This document shows, in pieces, positions 62,426 through 64,000 of a DNA stretch of 64,000 nt. The translations under genes and the position numbers were made by a program. The DNA is from Bog-950 sp964615305. GTDB taxonomy: Bacteria > Bacteroidota > Bacteroidia > Chitinophagales > LD1. The stretch's first letter is position 1. Every line of letters begins with the position of its first letter. The notes under the pieces are model-generated. The model had not been told where the DNA came from, ran no database searches, and worked only from the letters and a program-made list of their open reading frames with translations. The stretch covers positions 1 to 64,000 of the forward strand of contig CAZTNA010000012.1 of the NCBI GenBank assembly GCA_964615305.1. Direction: 5' to 3'.

Positions 62426-63427
62426 TTAAAATTTTGGACTTTTAATGTTTAACCACTCGAGCGCATTTTTGTAAAGAAGCTTTTCCTTTACTTTTTTCGA
62501 AACATCGAGTGTTTCAATTTCTTCTCCAGGGTTTGCCTCGCCTAGTGGAAATGGATAATCGCTGCCGCAGCAAACTTTACTTTCACCGAGTACGTTTATT
62601 ACATACTGTAAAAAATCAGAATCATGGATGAGCGAGTCAACCCAAAAATGTCCCAGATAATCGCGGGGATTTATCACGTTATCTAATGCCGTTAGATCGG
62701 GGCGAACTTTAAACCCTTGCTCAACTCTGCCCACTGTAGAGGGGAAACTACCCCCTCCATGCGCAAACGCAAAACGTAGTTTTGGAAAACGTTCAAACAC
62801 TCCACCAAAAATCATAGAGCAAATTGCTCGGCTGGTTTCTGCAGGCATACCTACCAACCAGGGCAGCCAGTATTTACTCATTTGTTTTGCCCCCATCATA
62901 TTCCACGGATGCACAAACACTGCTAAGCCCAACTCTTCTGCGGCTTCATACACCGGAAAAAACTGCGTTTCATTTAAATTTAAATCATTCACATTGCTAC
63001 CTATTTCAACACCAACCAGTCCTATTTTTTTAAACCTTTCTAACTCTTTTACAGCTATGTCTGCATTTTGCATGGGTACCGTTCCAAGTCCAATAAATTT
63101 TTTGGGATAACGCTCTACTACTTCTGCAATATGGTCATTCAAAAATCGTGAAATTTCATAGCTGTGTTCGGGTTTTGCCCAATAGTTAAACATGACAGGA
63201 ATAGTAGAAAGCACTTGCACGTCAACGTGTGTGTGCTTGCAATCTTCTATGCGGGCTTCAGGTTCCCAACAGTTACTTTGAATTTCACGAAAGAACTCAT
63301 CATCTTTCATCATTCTTGCACAACATGGTTTATGATGGTCAAGATGTATAAAGCCACCATAGCCAAACTTTTCGCTCCATCGTGGTAGGTGTTCGGGTAT
63401 TATGTGAGTATGGATGTCAATTTTCAC
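62426..63427 (-). CDS. 2-amino-3-carboxymuconate-6-semialdehyde decarboxylase (ACMSD)
   Basis: A 333-residue amidohydrolase-superfamily protein. Zinc ligands HTH at 6-8, FVHPWNM and CCGSDYPFPLGE carry the expected His and Asp. Long stretches match animal ACMSD in order: KFGYGGFIHLDHH, NCWEPEARI, VLSTIPVMFNYWAKPE, KYWLPWLVGMPAETSRAICSMI and AHGGGSFPSTVGR. It decarboxylates ACMS in the kynurenine/tryptophan degradation pathway, diverting it from quinolinate and NAD. No other kynurenine gene is visible nearby. It is divergent from the next gene. Confidence 0.9.
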   Translation of the reverse strand: MKIDIHTHIIPEHLPRWSEKFGYGGFIHLDHHKPCCARMMKDDEFFREIQSNCWEPEARIEDCKHTHVDVQVLSTIPVMFNYWAKPEHSYEISRFLNDHIAEVVERYPKKFIGLGTVPMQNADIAVKELERFKKIGLVGVEIGSNVNDLNLNETQFFPVYEAAEELGLAVFVHPWNMMGAKQMSKYWLPWLVGMPAETSRAICSMIFGGVFERFPKLRFAFAHGGGSFPSTVGRVEQGFKVRPDLTALDNVINPRDYLGHFWVDSLIHDSDFLQYVINVLGESKVCCGSDYPFPLGEANPGEEIETLDVSKKVKEKLLYKNALEWLNIKSPKF

Positions 63428-63493
63428 CTTCGGTAAATATAAAATTGAAGTGAAGACTTTTGTTTTCGAATAATTAAAATCTGTTACAGCACT

Positions 63494-63523
63494 TTTGAAA
63501 TTGTCATGCTATTTGTATTCTTG
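63494..63523 (+). promoter_or_regulatory. Promoter of the gene at 63554
   Basis: TTTG at 63494-63497 and TATTCTTG at 63516-63523 (one mismatch to TAnnTTTG) are spaced 18 nt apart, as expected for the Bacteroidota vegetative sigma factor. The ATG is 30 nt further down. Confidence 0.5.
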
Positions 63524-63553
63524 ATGTTCACTAAAACCTCTAAAATCTAATTT

Positions 63554-64000
63554 ATGCTCGATCAACTGCTAAACCTTGTAAAAGAAAACGCTCAGGACAT
63601 AATAGTAAATAACAATGCTGTGCCTAATCAATTTAATGATGCTGCAATTGGTGAGGCCGGAAACGCCATTCATGAACAACTTGCAGGTGCTGTAAAAAAC
63701 GGAAATTTGCAGGATGTGCTTGGCATGTTCGGTAACTCTCAAAATTTATCTAACAATCCTTTAGTTGGAAATATTGTATCGCAACTTGCGGGAAGTTTAG
63801 GAAGTAAGTTTGGTGTTGACGGAGCTCAGGCGCAAAACATAGCCAGTCAACTGATTCCACAAATTCTTGGTCAGCTTACCAGCAAAACAAATAACCCGAA
63901 CGATTCGTCATTCAACATTAATGATATAATGGGCCATTTGAGTGGCGGAAACAATAAGGGAATTGATTTTGGCAACATAGTTCAGCAAATGCAACAAGGT
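63554..64000 (+). CDS. Partial gene, DUF937/YidB-like (cut by the window end)
   Basis: An open frame from ATG 63554 runs off the window after 149 codons. It begins MLDQLLNLVKENAQDII. It is rich in Asn, Gln, Gly and Leu helices (NPLVGNIVSQLAGSLGSKFG; NIASQLIPQILGQL), a pattern seen in DUF937-type small cytoplasmic proteins. It has no signal peptide. The function is unknown, and the family label is tentative because the C-terminus is missing. Confidence 0.65.
   Translation, partial: MLDQLLNLVKENAQDIIVNNNAVPNQFNDAAIGEAGNAIHEQLAGAVKNGNLQDVLGMFGNSQNLSNNPLVGNIVSQLAGSLGSKFGVDGAQAQNIASQLIPQILGQLTSKTNNPNDSSFNINDIMGHLSGGNNKGIDFGNIVQQMQQG

Overview
The window looks like chromosome from a member of the Bacteroidota (Chitinophagales/Flavobacteriales-like lineage). 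The evidence is a T9SS-type C-terminal sorting tail, PKD-rich giant surface proteins, families largely confined to the phylum (DUF2480, DUF5777, collagen-like proteins with a typical Bacteroidota N-terminus), AT-rich TTTG/TAnnTTTG-like promoters, and an almost complete lack of Shine-Dalgarno sites. Nearly all of it is ordinary core and surface-protein content. One foreign insertion interrupts it.

Layout. 1-0.5 kb: end of a tRNA-Thr and hpf, an order typical of the upstream side of the tuf/secE/nusG region. 0.6-8 kb: NhaD-type antiporter, an alkylglycerol-monooxygenase-like di-iron enzyme, a winged-helix protein with 14-residue repeats, an orphan TPR histidine kinase, and dsbD. 8-10.5 kb: an SDR, a steroid-5-alpha-reductase-like membrane reductase and fabI, suggesting a lipid redox neighbourhood. 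10.5-15.9 kb: a 1779-residue PKD surface protein with a large internal duplication. 16-19.3 kb: a GDP-mannose 3,5-epimerase-like enzyme, aspS and hsp20. 19.6-23.1 kb: a secreted/outer-membrane group (DUF5777 barrel, YceI, two CX4CH proteins) and a peroxiredoxin. 23.3-27.2 kb: exonuclease/GIY-YIG fusion, HisB-N-like phosphatase, rpsA.

27.2-34.2 kb is one tightly packed minus-strand operon: GT2 glycosyltransferase, FkbH-type HAD enzyme, methyltransferase, acyl carrier protein, MBOAT acyltransferase, SGNH protein and a second methyltransferase. Together they look like a carrier-protein-dependent acyl decoration system for a surface glycan or glycolipid.

34.24-38.96 kb is a 4.7-kb integrated element in the 3' end of tRNA-Phe. 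It is bounded by 61-bp direct repeats that duplicate the tRNA end and its terminator. It carries a tyrosine integrase, an excisionase-like HTH protein, a replication initiator resembling the filamentous-phage gene II/X family, three small unassigned genes, and paired internal repeats that look like integrase arm sites. No Zot/pI-type ATPase or coat gene is visible, so it is best read as an integrative plasmid or phage satellite. This is the most unusual system in the window.

39-48.8 kb: lytic transglycosylase, DUF2480, a PpiD/SurA-type foldase, and a complete RND tripartite efflux operon. 48.9-64 kb: an S74-chaperone fibre protein with about forty YadA-head-like repeats, an LpxH-like/TonB receptor/PhoD operon, a DEAD-box helicase, a collagen-like protein, an ACMSD (kynurenine-pathway) enzyme, and the start of a further gene cut by the window end.
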